This document shows, one piece after another, positions 8,481-18,047 of a DNA stretch of 37,209 nucleotides. Location of the stretch: positions 1 through 37,209 of the forward strand of contig CAAGQX010000127.1 of assembly GCA_900772235.1 (NCBI GenBank), given 5' to 3'. Position 1 is the first letter of the stretch. The number at the start of each line of letters is the position of its first letter. This DNA is from Clostridia bacterium (lineage in GTDB: Bacteria; Bacillota; Clostridia; TANB77; CAG-508). The position numbers were made by a program, and so were the translations under genes. The notes beneath the pieces were generated by a model. The model did not search any database. It saw only the letters and a program-made list of their open reading frames with translations, and was not told where the DNA came from.

Positions 8481-8783
8481 CTATGTCATTCCATCCAAGC
8501 ACTTATCATAAACGAATTCCATGAGTTCTCTTAATTTATCATCGTTTTCGTAATATGCTATTAGTTTTGTACCAAATTCTACTTTATTTTCTTCTGAAAC
8601 TGATATTATTTCTTTCCCTAATTTAATTAATTCGTGATTTGCTATAAGTATTGCTAGTCTTTTATTTCCATCATTAAATAATTGCATTTTCATTAATTTG
8701 CACTATTTCCATAATGAATCCACAATATTTCTCTTGGCAAAAAATATATTTTGTTCTTGTGTTAGGTTAAATTTATCTTTCAT
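8481..8783 (-). pseudogene. Fic-family protein, internally deleted remnant
   Basis: A ribosome site (AAAGGAG) and a normal N-terminus MKDKFNLTQEQNIFFAKRNI run for 26 codons to a TAG. In the same frame follows the C-terminal part of a Fic domain with LFNDGNKRLAILIANHELIK, which corresponds to the HxFxDGN(G/K)R catalytic loop with its His replaced by Gln. The middle of the protein, about 100 residues or more, is missing. Fic enzymes transfer AMP or other nucleotides to proteins; this copy cannot be active. The remnant shares the reading direction of the sortase and cps genes downstream. Confidence 0.75.
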
Positions 8784-8824
8784 TCATAAATCTCCTTTAC
8801 TTTTTAGGATATTCTCCTTTACTT

Positions 8825-8853
8825 ATTATAAAGGTATTTTTCTAAAATGTATA
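8825..8853 (-). promoter_or_regulatory. Promoter ahead of the fic remnant
   Basis: TATACA, 17-base spacer, TATAAT on the minus strand, 42 bases ahead of the fic start. With the strong terminator just upstream at 8874-8905, it is the best candidate to drive the sortase-wzy-cps block. Confidence 0.55.
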
Positions 8854-8873
8854 TATTTTTTTGAACTTTCTTA

Positions 8874-8905
8874 TAAAAAAAGCATACACATTTTGGGGTG
8901 TATGC
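8874..8905 (-). terminator. Intrinsic terminator after the ugd remnant
   Basis: GCATACAC and GTGTATGC arms around an 8-base loop, followed on the minus strand by a run of seven T. It separates the upstream polysaccharide operon from the fic/sortase/cps block. Confidence 0.88.
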
Positions 8906-8927
8906 ATGATCAGTTGTTATTTTTATT

Positions 8928-9017
8928 TTAATCTCTACTAAACAAATCTCTAGTATATATTTTACTTTTTACATCTATTAAATTATCACTCATTCTGTTT
9001 GCAACTATAACATCTAA
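8928..9017 (-). pseudogene. ugd: 3' scrap of a UDP-glucose dehydrogenase gene
   Basis: 29 codons reading LDVIVANRMSDNLIDVKSK then IYTRDLFSRD and a stop, the characteristic C-terminal end of Ugd-type UDP-glucose 6-dehydrogenases. Upstream of 9017 the frame meets a stop within a few codons and no homology remains. The fragment keeps its own terminator. It suggests that the locus once made UDP-glucuronate and lost the gene by recombination. Confidence 0.75.
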
Positions 9018-9051
9018 AGAAAAATAGAGTTATGCTCTGAGAACACAACTC
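9016..9051 (-). terminator. Hairpin with T-rich tail after the WecC-like gene
   Basis: Arms GAGTTGTG and CATAACTC at 9027-9051, followed on the minus strand by TATTTTTCTTT. Two positions pair as G-U only in the minus-strand RNA and mismatch on the plus strand, which supports a minus-strand RNA structure. Between it and the gene (9052-9254) I see no coding sequence. Confidence 0.6.
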
Positions 9052-9218
9052 CGCAAAAGAATTTTCTTTTTCTCTATAACATATATTATTTGTTATTATT
9101 TTACTAATTGTCGATAATTTTGTTCGGAAAAGTTAAATTTGTTTGTACTATAGTATTTTACAATTACTGGCACTAATTATCAAGACAATTAGTTCTCCAA
9201 AATTCAATAAAAGGCGCT

Positions 9219-9247
9219 CTAAACTTTAGAATAAATCTAAATTTTAG
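9219..9247 (-). terminator. Hairpin directly after the WecC-like gene
   Basis: Arms CTAAAATTTAGA and TCTAAAGTTTAG on the minus strand pair over 12 positions with one mismatch around a 5-base loop, 8 bases after the stop. The following AGCGCCTTTTATTG is a weak T-tract. Confidence 0.4.
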
Positions 9248-9254
9248 GGGTTAT

Positions 9255-10481
9255 CTATAATTTATAAATTCCAGGCTTATTTTCACAAATGTTTTGAGTA
9301 TCTAATACAATTTTTCCTTTTAGTTTTTCTAAGTTTTCTTTTATTTCATCATGTTTTACCATTATAATTACTAGATCCACATCACTTAAGAATTTATCTA
9401 AATCATGATATTGGTTTTTGACTATATCTTTTTTTATATAAGGGTCATATACTTTTAAAGGCTCTGCTAAATGTGTTGCTTGATGTTCTAGTAATTGTAA
9501 TGTTGGGCTTTCTCTAAAATCATCTACATTTTCCTTATATGTTAATCCATAAATTCCTACCTTTTTATAATCTTCCAGTCCATTTTCTTTCATTATATTA
9601 GCTGTTCTTCCTAAAACATATTCCGGCATTGAATCATTTACTTTCATAGATTCCCAAATAACTTTCGTTAATGATGGATAGTCTCCTACTAAAAACCATG
9701 GATCAACAGAAATGCAATGTCCTCCAACTCCTGGTCCTGGATTTAATATATTAACTCTAGGATGCATATTGCATATTTTTATAACTTCGTATACATCCAT
9801 ATCATTATATCTACATATTTTAGCTAATTCATTCGCAAAAGCAATGTTTACGGCTCTAAAAGTATTTTCAATAACCTTTGTAGTTTCTGCTGTTTTTATA
9901 TCTGTAACAGCAACTTGCCCATCTGTTATTTTTCTATAAATATTAGCAATCTTTTCTCCAATTTCTTTATCATCTGCACCAATTGTTCTAGAATTATGTG
10001 CTAATTCATATATCATGTTTCCTGGAATAATTCTTTCTGGAGCATGCACCAAATTTACGTCCTTACCAATTACAAAACCATTTTCTTCAATTATTGGTCT
10101 TACAAATTTATCAATAGTACCTGGTGATACAGTAGATTCTATTATAACTATTGCTCCTTTATTACAAACCTTCATAACACTTTTTACCGCTTCACATACA
10201 TATACTGCATCAACCTTTTTGCTGAATTTGTCATATGGTGTTGGAACTGCAACAATATAAATATCTGTATTTTGATATTCTGTTGTAAATTTAATTCCTT
10301 TCTTTAATGCTTCTTGAAATAATTCGTCCAATCCTTTTTCTTCAAAAGTAGTTTTTCCTTGATTTAGAGTATCAACCAACTCTTTATTGTAATCTGTTCC
10401 TACTACCTCTATTCCATTTTTTGCCATCATTAAGGCTGTTGGCAAGCCTATGTAACCTAATCCTATTACGTTAATTTTCAT
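9255..10481 (-). CDS. wecC: UDP-N-acetylmannosamine dehydrogenase-family protein (WecC-like)
   Basis: A 408-residue NAD-dependent nucleotide-sugar dehydrogenase that oxidises C6 of a UDP-HexNAc (most likely UDP-ManNAc or UDP-GlcNAc) to the uronic acid for the polysaccharide repeat. N-terminal NAD fold INVIGLGYIGLPTA; central APERIIPG; catalytic Cys in GPGVGGHCISVDPWFL, the WecC-type form; C-terminal UDP-binding part ending IVLDTQNI. The start at 10481 follows AGGAAG; a TTG at 10502 is unlikely. No 2-epimerase is seen in the window. It is the last intact gene of the first polysaccharide operon. Confidence 0.88.
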   Translation of the reverse strand: MKINVIGLGYIGLPTALMMAKNGIEVVGTDYNKELVDTLNQGKTTFEEKGLDELFQEALKKGIKFTTEYQNTDIYIVAVPTPYDKFSKKVDAVYVCEAVKSVMKVCNKGAIVIIESTVSPGTIDKFVRPIIEENGFVIGKDVNLVHAPERIIPGNMIYELAHNSRTIGADDKEIGEKIANIYRKITDGQVAVTDIKTAETTKVIENTFRAVNIAFANELAKICRYNDMDVYEVIKICNMHPRVNILNPGPGVGGHCISVDPWFLVGDYPSLTKVIWESMKVNDSMPEYVLGRTANIMKENGLEDYKKVGIYGLTYKENVDDFRESPTLQLLEHQATHLAEPLKVYDPYIKKDIVKNQYHDLDKFLSDVDLVIIMVKHDEIKENLEKLKGKIVLDTQNICENKPGIYKL

Positions 10482-10513
10482 TTTAATTACTTCCTTTCTC
10501 AAATTTTGTATTA

Positions 10514-11863
10514 TTAGTTATTCATATTAGAATCTTTACAATCAATTTCTTCACTATTTCGCATCTCCTTTTGTTTCTTTTTTATTACATAATAGAATGC
10601 TATTGAAGAACTTATCGAATATATAATATATGAAATTAGATACGTATACGCATATCCAACTGCACCTTTTTTATATGTAAAAAAGAATATACTAATATAC
10701 GCAATTGCCCATATAGTATTTAGTAAAAAGCATAACCAACTTTTTCCTATAGCTTGAAACACACTACCATATTGAGATTGAACTGCAAACACTATAGTTG
10801 TAATAATCATAACTATAAAAGATGTTCCAAATTGTTTATAATACTCTCCATAGCTTCCTAAAATAACATTTCTTGCAAAAATAAATACTATAGAACATAC
10901 TACTGAAAAAGTTATCGAAAACATAATAATTTTGTGCAGATATCTCTTCATTTCTTTAAAATCATTTTTATCATATAATTGCGTATATATAGGTTTTAAT
11001 TGTCCAAATTGTTGCGGAATATAATTAATTATATTAAACCATTGTATACACACTGAAAAAGCAGCAAATTCTTCTAATCCTATTTTTGAGCTAAAATAGA
11101 AGTTAGTAAACCACATTAATGGAATTACAAATATCGAAGCTAAGAAAGATGGAATAGTAACTTTTAACAGTGCTTCTTTAATTTCTTTTATAAAATGATA
11201 TTTTAAACTGATACCATCTTTTTTTAATATTTTCGTAAAAACTGCTAACATAATTACTAACATTATAATTTGCAAAATTAACAATGCACATACTGCACCA
11301 GTAATTCCAAATAACTTAGCAGTTAACGCACCTATAAAGAAATTTATTAAGTTAGCTATTATTTGTATAATAGCAATTTTTTTGTATTCCTCAAACCCCT
11401 GTAATGTTCCTTGCATTATTGAAACAACTGATGTAAAAAATATTGTAAATGCTGTAATTCTTAATAAATATGTAATATCAATATCACTATTTAATATGTT
11501 AGCTATATTTCCTGCAAATATAAAAACTATTAGAGCAACAATTAATGAAATTATAACATTTATAAATAATAATGTTCCAATTATTACTCCTGCCATTTCT
11601 TTATTTTTATCTCTATATAATGCAACATATCTAGTTAAAGTAACACCTATCCCTGCTCCTGCAAACACAATAAATGTTTGCACTGTATTATTAATTAAAG
11701 AATATGCCCCATAATCTTGTTCTGTCAATATTCTAGCAATTATTATATTAAATAACATTAATAATCCTTTTGATATTACTGCTCCACCTGCTCCAAATAG
11801 TATTGCTTTGCTTATTCTAACTGCAATTTCATTATTAAATATTTTACTTATTAATTTTTTCAA
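10514..11863 (-). CDS. wzx: Wzx-type polysaccharide flippase
   Basis: A 449-residue integral membrane protein with the start typical of MOP-superfamily lipid-linked oligosaccharide flippases (GAGGAVISKGLLMLFNII, then ARILTEQDYGAYSL) and about 12-14 hydrophobic segments. It would move the undecaprenyl-linked repeat to the outer face of the membrane. The start overlaps the end of the upstream polymerase gene by 20 bases. Confidence 0.9.
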   Translation of the reverse strand: MKKLISKIFNNEIAVRISKAILFGAGGAVISKGLLMLFNIIIARILTEQDYGAYSLINNTVQTFIVFAGAGIGVTLTRYVALYRDKNKEMAGVIIGTLLFINVIISLIVALIVFIFAGNIANILNSDIDITYLLRITAFTIFFTSVVSIMQGTLQGFEEYKKIAIIQIIANLINFFIGALTAKLFGITGAVCALLILQIIMLVIMLAVFTKILKKDGISLKYHFIKEIKEALLKVTIPSFLASIFVIPLMWFTNFYFSSKIGLEEFAAFSVCIQWFNIINYIPQQFGQLKPIYTQLYDKNDFKEMKRYLHKIIMFSITFSVVCSIVFIFARNVILGSYGEYYKQFGTSFIVMIITTIVFAVQSQYGSVFQAIGKSWLCFLLNTIWAIAYISIFFFTYKKGAVGYAYTYLISYIIYSISSSIAFYYVIKKKQKEMRNSEEIDCKDSNMNN

Positions 11864-13133
11864 CTTTATTCACCCATTTAAAGATAATATATATACAAAT
11901 TAAAATTATAGAAGCATACACGCCCCATACATATCCATTATATACTGATCCTCTTGCCTGAATTATATAAACACAGGCCCATATCATCGAAAATGGCAAA
12001 AACAATATTTTATTACGTTTTAATGCCAATATATCAATTATGGTTACTGCTAAAGCCCAAAATACTCCAAATAGAAAACCATATGTTCCAAAATTAGCAT
12101 ATACATCCCCAAATAAAGTTGGATGAACACTAAAGCCTTTAGCTTTTGAGTTTACAGCAGTTCCCATTGATATAGCAAAATCTGGCGGTTTTAATCCAAA
12201 TGACCATTTAGTTGGTACTAAAGCAAGTGCCATTCTTCCATAAGTATGACCTTTTTCAAAATTCTCAAAATTATTGTTATTTTCAATAAAGTAATACATA
12301 TAATTTCTTAATCCTAATTCTCCATCATCATTTTTAAAATACTCTAAAATGGTTTTATTAAATGTTATAATATTATAATGTTCGAAAAATTTAGATATGG
12401 TTCCTGCATGTCTAAAAACTCTTAATGCGTATATTGAATATATCCCTACTATTCCGATACAACACAACAAAAAAATCCTTTTTAATGTAATTTTATTAAT
12501 CTTTAATATAATTATATATATAATTGCAACAAGTAATGGTAATATTTCTATTCTATTTCTAGAAATTAAAACTTCAAATAATATAGCTATTGTAGAAAAA
12601 GCTATTACCTTTTTATTGTTATATTTTATTGCTAAACATAAACATGATGAAGAAAGTAAGAAAAAAGGCATAAATATTTGTGATATTGAAAAGTATTCTC
12701 CTCCAGTTTGTCTCATAGTTTCCCAACTTGTGCTAAATATACTTCCTCCAGCTGTTCTAATCAAATCAACACATCTTACTAATATAGAGAAAATCAAAAT
12801 ATATAATAATATATACATGAATTTTATACTTATATATTCTTCCCTATCTGTTAATTTTAGTTTATTTTCAATAGTCTCGTTATTTATCTTTCTCGAAAAG
12901 ATCATTCTTGCAATTATGTATATTGATGTAAACAAAATTACAAATATGGAAGCCTTATTCATTGTAGACAAACTATAATCATAATTTCCTGAAATAACAC
13001 TTATCATATGTGTAAATCCAAACATAATCATTAATACTGCCCAAATAAATATAGCTATTGATTTCTTCCTTAGTTCATATACACAAGCCCATGCAATAGC
13101 AACAAACTGCAACACTCCTAACACTCCGCTCAT
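11844..13133 (-). CDS. wzy: Wzy-like repeat-unit polymerase
   Basis: A 429-residue polytopic membrane protein of the oligosaccharide repeat-unit polymerase type: many hydrophobic helices and a large extracytoplasmic loop (about residues 240-330) ending GFSVHPTLFGDVYANFG. That H-P-T and G-D-x-Y-x-N-F-G pattern is common in Gram-positive capsule polymerases. Start and upstream stop overlap as ATGA. Confidence 0.82.
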   Translation of the reverse strand: MSGVLGVLQFVAIAWACVYELRKKSIAIFIWAVLMIMFGFTHMISVISGNYDYSLSTMNKASIFVILFTSIYIIARMIFSRKINNETIENKLKLTDREEYISIKFMYILLYILIFSILVRCVDLIRTAGGSIFSTSWETMRQTGGEYFSISQIFMPFFLLSSSCLCLAIKYNNKKVIAFSTIAILFEVLISRNRIEILPLLVAIIYIIILKINKITLKRIFLLCCIGIVGIYSIYALRVFRHAGTISKFFEHYNIITFNKTILEYFKNDDGELGLRNYMYYFIENNNNFENFEKGHTYGRMALALVPTKWSFGLKPPDFAISMGTAVNSKAKGFSVHPTLFGDVYANFGTYGFLFGVFWALAVTIIDILALKRNKILFLPFSMIWACVYIIQARGSVYNGYVWGVYASIILICIYIIFKWVNKVEKINK

Positions 13134-14233
13134 GTGTTTTTATCCTCCATAATTTTCTTAAATATTTCCATCTCTTTTGTAGATGTATTTTTATAAAAAT
13201 ACTTACTATTTTTATCTTTTTTTCCTTTTATACTGTCATACATTTGTTTTAAGTTATTTTTTTCTATTCTTTCATTATCTAAATAAGTAACATTTTCAAA
13301 CTCATTAAATACCTCATGGCATACTGGTATGTCAGATGTTATTAGTGGTATTCCGAAAGTTGCCATTTCACACATCATTAGTCCCTGTGCATCTGTTCTA
13401 GTGGGCATTAATGCACATTTAGAATCATTAAGTAGTTTAACTATCTCGTCATGATTTAAAACTTTGTCCATCCAAACCAAATTATCTGCTTTTTTATTAT
13501 ATTTAAAAAATTTTCCTTTCCCAGCTACTAAAAAAGTTTTATTCGGATTAATCTTTGCTAGTTCATTTACAATGTCAATAGAATATTTTGAACCATCTAA
13601 ATTAGCACGAATTGTTACAAAGTCATATTTTTTTTCTTTTACATCATCATAACATAATTCTTCAAAATTTTTACCTATTCCATTATATGTAATACTATAC
13701 CTATTTTTAATAATATCAGGATTAATTTTAGTCCATTTTATAAATTCATTATACATCCATTTACTTACAAATATAAAATATGATTTATATGCTATTTTGG
13801 TATAGTATTTTCGCCACAAATAAAGTTTTATATCATCATAAACATTTTGAAGTAATTTTTTTATATGATTCTTTTTCACATATTTATATGGTTTAGAATA
13901 AACCTTATTAATCTTTAACACCTCATGCCCATGAAAAAAGAATACTATCTTTTTAAAGTTTTTTTGATATTTTTTAAAAAATATGTAATGATTCCTTATA
14001 TTGGGAGCATGTGCTATTAATATATCAAATGGTTTTTCTGTCGATATTTTTTTATAAGTTTCTAGTGTAATAACTTGAATATCATCTATTATATAATTTT
14101 TTTTTGTTTTAAAATTTAATACTATAACCTCAATATTATTCTTTAGATAATATATATTTCTAGTATGTATATAATTCAAATTTCGCTTACCCTCTAAGTT
14201 AGGATAATCTGTAGCTAAAACTAAAATTTTCAT
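13130..14233 (-). CDS. Glycosyltransferase, GT4-like
   Basis: A 367-residue GT-B fold enzyme expected to add one sugar to the lipid-linked repeat on the cytoplasmic side. It begins MKILVLATDYPNLEG and contains FFFHGHE near residue 100. The C-terminal domain has TRTDAQGLMMCEMATFGIP, the region that carries the nucleotide-sugar-binding Glu residues of family 4. Very AT-rich with few G/C-ending codons, as is common for serotype-specific genes. Acceptor and donor cannot be deduced. Confidence 0.82.
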   Translation of the reverse strand: MKILVLATDYPNLEGKRNLNYIHTRNIYYLKNNIEVIVLNFKTKKNYIIDDIQVITLETYKKISTEKPFDILIAHAPNIRNHYIFFKKYQKNFKKIVFFFHGHEVLKINKVYSKPYKYVKKNHIKKLLQNVYDDIKLYLWRKYYTKIAYKSYFIFVSKWMYNEFIKWTKINPDIIKNRYSITYNGIGKNFEELCYDDVKEKKYDFVTIRANLDGSKYSIDIVNELAKINPNKTFLVAGKGKFFKYNKKADNLVWMDKVLNHDEIVKLLNDSKCALMPTRTDAQGLMMCEMATFGIPLITSDIPVCHEVFNEFENVTYLDNERIEKNNLKQMYDSIKGKKDKNSKYFYKNTSTKEMEIFKKIMEDKNT

Positions 14234-14242
14234 ATATTAATT

Positions 14243-15493
14243 TTATAACCCTTCTATTACATTTATTAATTTTACTGTTAGCAGCTTAAAATCAAATTCT
14301 CTTGAACCTACTAAAGCATTTTGTGAATATTTTAAATATTCTTCTTCAGACATATTTTTCATTGTCAGGATTTCATTTGCTAAATTTTGCGGAGTATTTT
14401 TTTCTAGTGAAAATCCACATTTATATTTTTCAATAATATCGTATCCCATTTTTACAGTAGAAATAATAGGCTTTCCGGCAGCCATATATTCAAATAATTT
14501 ATTCGAGCTATTACCTCTTGACCAATTATATAGGGTTTGAGAATAATTTAAAATATTAATTGAAGCTTTGCTTAATATATATGGAATGTTTCGTTTATTA
14601 ACATAACCTTTTAGTTTTACATTATTAATATTCTCTTTTTTTACTCTTTGTTTTAGTTCTTCTAATTGATTTCCCTCTCCATATATTAAAAATTGTATTT
14701 CTTCATTGCTTTTTAATAATTTAGCTGTATCTAACAAATTCCCTACATTATTAACTGGTCTTATTGCACCTGTATATACTACCTTAAATTTATTATTATT
14801 TAAGTCATCGTCTTCTATTTTGTTATTCATGAGTTTATTATATGTTTCCAAATCCACACCATTATTAATATAATAGCATTTATTTAAATCTATATCTCCA
14901 TTTTGCTCAGTAGTCCATTTTCTTTCTTTTAAATAATCTGTATCTCCTGGTTTTGTAAAGATTAAGGCATCTGCATTTTTATATATCCAGTGTTCTCCTT
15001 TTATTAATATTTTCCCTAATATGCTATTTTCTCTAAGTTTTCCAAAGCTAAATATTGCTTCTGGCCATAAATCTCTAATTTCACATATACATGGCACTTT
15101 TATTTTTCTTGCAATTTTTATTCCTGCTACCATTGTTAAAGGATGTACACTAGATGCAATTATAATATCTGGTTTTTCTTTTTTTAATATTTTTCTTGAA
15201 GCCTTGAAAATATTAAAATAAAATAAAATCATATTTAATATTCTTTTTACACCATTCCCAACTGATGAAATTGTTTTTACAAAAACAAATGGTATGTTAT
15301 CACAAACATCTTCTTGGAAAACGCCTTTTTCGATTTTAATATAATCTTCTTTATTATGATATGTATTGGCACAAACTACTTTTACATTATACCCATTTTC
15401 TATCAAATATTTCGAAAAGTAATAATGTCTTCCTCCATGATTTTTATACATATCTGTTGCATAATGGTTTAATATCCATATATTTTTCTTCAT
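14243..15493 (-). CDS. Glycosyltransferase, GT4 (WbuB-like)
   Basis: A 416-residue GT-B enzyme resembling WbuB-type amino-sugar transferases. N-terminal IWILNHYATDMYKNHGGRHY; middle CEIRDLWPEAI and IFTKPG; C-terminal YINNGVDLETY, VVYTGAIRPVNN and SNKLFEYMAAGKPII with the donor-binding Glu. The ATG at 15493 lies two bases after the stop of pglD, so initiation is probably coupled. It may add the second sugar onto the bacillosamine-type priming sugar, but this is inferred from context. Confidence 0.87.
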   Translation of the reverse strand: MKKNIWILNHYATDMYKNHGGRHYYFSKYLIENGYNVKVVCANTYHNKEDYIKIEKGVFQEDVCDNIPFVFVKTISSVGNGVKRILNMILFYFNIFKASRKILKKEKPDIIIASSVHPLTMVAGIKIARKIKVPCICEIRDLWPEAIFSFGKLRENSILGKILIKGEHWIYKNADALIFTKPGDTDYLKERKWTTEQNGDIDLNKCYYINNGVDLETYNKLMNNKIEDDDLNNNKFKVVYTGAIRPVNNVGNLLDTAKLLKSNEEIQFLIYGEGNQLEELKQRVKKENINNVKLKGYVNKRNIPYILSKASINILNYSQTLYNWSRGNSSNKLFEYMAAGKPIISTVKMGYDIIEKYKCGFSLEKNTPQNLANEILTMKNMSEEEYLKYSQNALVGSREFDFKLLTVKLINVIEGL

Positions 15494-15495
15494 AC

Positions 15496-16119
15496 CTACA
15501 CTCTTTTCCTTGCTGGTACTCCTACATAAATACCTTTTTCTTCTATATTTTTTACAACGACTGCTCCTGCCCCTATAACACAATTATTACAAATTTCAAT
15601 ATTGTTTTTTACTGTTGCCCCTATTCCTATATGTGTATCTTCCCCTATTTTTACTGTTCCTCCTAGAGCTACATTTGGAGATGTGTGTACATAGTTTTCT
15701 ATAATATTATCATGTTCTATTATTGCTCCTGTATTTATTATACAATGTTTTCCTATTTTCACTGATGAATTTATACATGCATTTGCCATTACTACTGTTC
15801 CTTCACCAATTATCACTTCTAAACCAATATGTGCACTTGGATGTATCGCAGTATAATAGTTTAGTTTATATTTATTAGATATTTCTTTTCTTACTTGATT
15901 ATTTCCAATTGCTATAATAAATTCTATGTTTTCGTCTTGTTTTTGTAATTGTAAACATTTTTCTATCTTTCCCAATACTTTATAATCACATATCACTTTT
16001 TTTCCTGTTTCTAATTTATCATCTAAAAAGCCTAATAATTTATCTTGTAATTTTTCTACAATATCAGCAATTACTTTTGCATGTCCTCCTGCCCCAATAA
16101 TCACTACTTTTTTATACAT
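15496..16119 (-). CDS. pglD: PglD-type UDP-amino-sugar acetyltransferase
   Basis: A 207-residue NeuD/PglD-family acetyltransferase that N-acetylates the C4 amino group of UDP-4-amino-6-deoxy-GlcNAc to give UDP-N,N'-diacetylbacillosamine. N-terminal nucleotide-binding VVIIGAGGHAKV, then a left-handed beta-helix of hexapeptide repeats with the catalytic-type His in GAIIEHDN, ending GVPARKRV. AGAAGGAG precedes the ATG at 16119, which overlaps the end of pglC by 8 bases. PglC, PglE and PglF are in the same operon. Confidence 0.9.
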   Translation of the reverse strand: MYKKVVIIGAGGHAKVIADIVEKLQDKLLGFLDDKLETGKKVICDYKVLGKIEKCLQLQKQDENIEFIIAIGNNQVRKEISNKYKLNYYTAIHPSAHIGLEVIIGEGTVVMANACINSSVKIGKHCIINTGAIIEHDNIIENYVHTSPNVALGGTVKIGEDTHIGIGATVKNNIEICNNCVIGAGAVVVKNIEEKGIYVGVPARKRV

Positions 16120-16735
16120 TCGTTTTCTCCTTCTTGCTTCCTTCAAATTTTCTCATTGTTGCATTTCCTTCTTGGTTAATTCCATCTTTATTAAAAACCT
16201 TTATAAAGGTTTTTAATACTATTTTTGCATCTTGTATAAATGTTATTTTGTTTATGTATTCTACATCTTCTTTAAATCTTTCTTCCCATTCTATGGAATT
16301 TCTTCCACTTATTTGAGCTAAGCCAGTAAGTCCTGGTCTTACATCATGTCTATGTTTTTGTTCTTCGTTATATAAAGGTAAATATTCTACTAATAATGGT
16401 CTTGGTCCTACTATTGCCATTTCGCCTTTTATTATATTTATTAATTCTGGCAATTCATCTAAACTAGTACTTCTTAAAAGTTTTCCAAATTTTGTTAGTC
16501 TTTCTGGGTCTGGAAGCAGATTTCCTTCTTCATCTTTTTCATCTGTCATTGTTCTAAATTTATATAATGTAAATATTCCTTCATTTTTCCCAGGTCTTTT
16601 TTGTTTAAAGATTACAGGTTTCCCCAGTTTTATTCTAACTAGTATTCCTATAACAATCATTAATGGCATTAATAATATTAATGCCAGTAGACTTAATATT
16701 AAGTCTAAAATTCTTTTAATGCATTTTGCATACAT
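16112..16735 (-). CDS. pglC: PglC-type phosphoglycosyl transferase (priming enzyme)
   Basis: A 207-residue monotopic sugar-phosphate transferase that starts the repeat unit by moving a phospho-sugar from UDP to undecaprenyl phosphate. Re-entrant hydrophobic helix at about residues 10-35 (LILSLLALILLMPLM), then KPVIFKQKRPG, YKFRTM, the catalytic Asp-Glu in TSLDELPEL, and GPRPLL. Its small size without extra membrane helices matches PglC and not WbaP. The likely substrate is UDP-diacetylbacillosamine, given pglD, pglE and pglF nearby. Confidence 0.92.
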   Translation of the reverse strand: MYAKCIKRILDLILSLLALILLMPLMIVIGILVRIKLGKPVIFKQKRPGKNEGIFTLYKFRTMTDEKDEEGNLLPDPERLTKFGKLLRSTSLDELPELINIIKGEMAIVGPRPLLVEYLPLYNEEQKHRHDVRPGLTGLAQISGRNSIEWEERFKEDVEYINKITFIQDAKIVLKTFIKVFNKDGINQEGNATMRKFEGSKKEKTNV

Positions 16736-16773
16736 TATATGTTCACCTTTCCATTAATAAATTTTTGTTTTGG

Positions 16774-16792
16774 GTGGACTTAAGGTGTCCAC
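16774..16792. other. Inverted repeat between pglE and pglC
   Basis: GTGGAC and GTCCAC around a 7-base loop. No T-run follows on the minus strand, so it is not a clear terminator. With the repeat at 16824 it fills an unusually long gap (170 bases) in an otherwise tight operon. Confidence 0.35.
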
Positions 16793-16823
16793 TCTTTATA
16801 GTTTGAGCAAATTTCTGGAGCAC

Positions 16824-16847
16824 GGACGTGCAATGCACGCCCCTACA
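16824..16847. repeat. Short palindromic repeat, copy 3
   Basis: GGACGTGC and GCACGCCC arms with one mismatch, followed by CTACA. Same CCCCTACA edge as the copies at 24 and 77 but a different stem. It is inside the polysaccharide operon. Confidence 0.65.
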
Positions 16848-16905
16848 GTTCCGTAATTTCAAGTGAGTTAGCTTAACTTAATGACATTAGGTGCGAGCCA
16901 AACAA

Positions 16906-18046
16906 TTATTTAAATAATTGTTTTATTATTTTTATTACTCTATCTTGTTCTTCTTCTGTCATTTTTGTGTCTGATGGAAGACATACTCCTCTTTCAAATA
17001 GTTCTTGTGATATTGACGAATAACCGTCTTCTCCTCCTAATGTTATAAAGTCATACTTTTCAAATACTGGTTGCATGTGCATTGGTTTCCATACTGGCCT
17101 TGTTTCTATGTTTTCTTTTTCTAAAGCTTCTATTATATCTATTGGATTAATTTTTGATTTCTTATCAATTTGCATAACAGATAACCAGTGATTTGGTTTT
17201 GTATTTTCTGGTACTGGGCTCATTGTTATCTCTGGTATGCTTTTAAGTGCTTCTTTATATTTCTCATAAATTTTCGTCTTTTTCTCTATTCTTTGGTCTA
17301 ATACTTTTAATTGTCCTCTTCCAATTCCTGCACAAACATTACTCATTCTATAATTATAACCTATTTCTTTATGCTCATAATGTCTTGCTGGTTCTCTACT
17401 TTGGGTTGACCAAAATCTAACTTTTTGTATTCTTTCTTCATCAGAAGATACAAGCATTCCTCCACCACTTGTTGTAATTATTTTGTTTCCATTAAATGAG
17501 TATATTCCAAATTTACCAAATGTACCTGTTTGTTTACTTTTTACTGTTGCTCCCAAACTTTCTGCTGCATCTTCTACAAGTGGTACATTATGTTTATTAC
17601 ATATATCTCTTATTTCTTCTATTTTAGCAGGAGTTCCATATAAATGAACTACTATAACTGCTTTTGGTTTTGGATATTTTTCAAATGCCTTTTCTAGTGC
17701 TTTTGGATCCATATTCCATGTTTCTTTTTCACTGTCTATAAAAACAGGGGTTGCATTTTGGTATATTATTGGGTTTGCAGTTGCAGAAAATGTTAGTGAT
17801 GAACAAAATACTATGTCATTATTTGTTACACTCAAAGCTTTAAAAGCCATATGAATTGCAGCTGTACCAGCAGATAAAGCAGCTGCATTTTCTATACCTA
17901 CATAATTTGCAAGTTCCTCCTCAAATTTATTTACATTTTCTCCGAAGTGGTGCTATCCAATTCGTATCAAAAGCTTCTTTTATATATTCTTTTTCATAAC
18001 CTTCATCAGACATGTGTGGTGAAGATAAAAGTATTTTTTTCTCCAT
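16906..18046 (-). CDS. pglE: PglE-type aminotransferase (DegT family), +1 shift at CGG
   Basis: PLP-dependent enzyme of 379 residues that aminates C4 of UDP-2-acetamido-4-keto-2,6-dideoxyglucose in bacillosamine synthesis. It starts MEKKILLSSPHMSDEGYE at 18046. Codon 35 is CGG (17942-17944), after which the zero frame stops within four codons. Skipping the C gives APLGENVNKFEEELANYVG, the standard N-terminal DegT pattern. The rest is intact, including VVHLYGTPA, VEDAAESLGA and the PLP lysine in FNGNKIITT. Without the shift the main ORF would begin at 17850, too late to form the N-terminal active-site region. Confidence 0.87.
17942..17944 (-). other. In-frame CGG, inferred +1 shift site 5 (pglE)
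   Basis: CTT CGG A GAA. The +1 frame reads Leu-Gly-Glu-Asn-Val, with the Gly that DegT enzymes conserve ahead of the KFEEELA helix. Confidence 0.85.
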
Positions 18047-18047
18047 T

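Noticed and set aside
8447..9254. CRISPR array, tRNA or rRNA genes in this or any other gap
   Set aside because: No regular direct repeats with spacers, and no cloverleaf or rRNA core sequence, were seen anywhere in the window.
16740..16905. Insertion-sequence end between pglE and pglC
   Set aside because: There is an inverted repeat and a palindromic element but no transposase fragment or target duplication that I can see.
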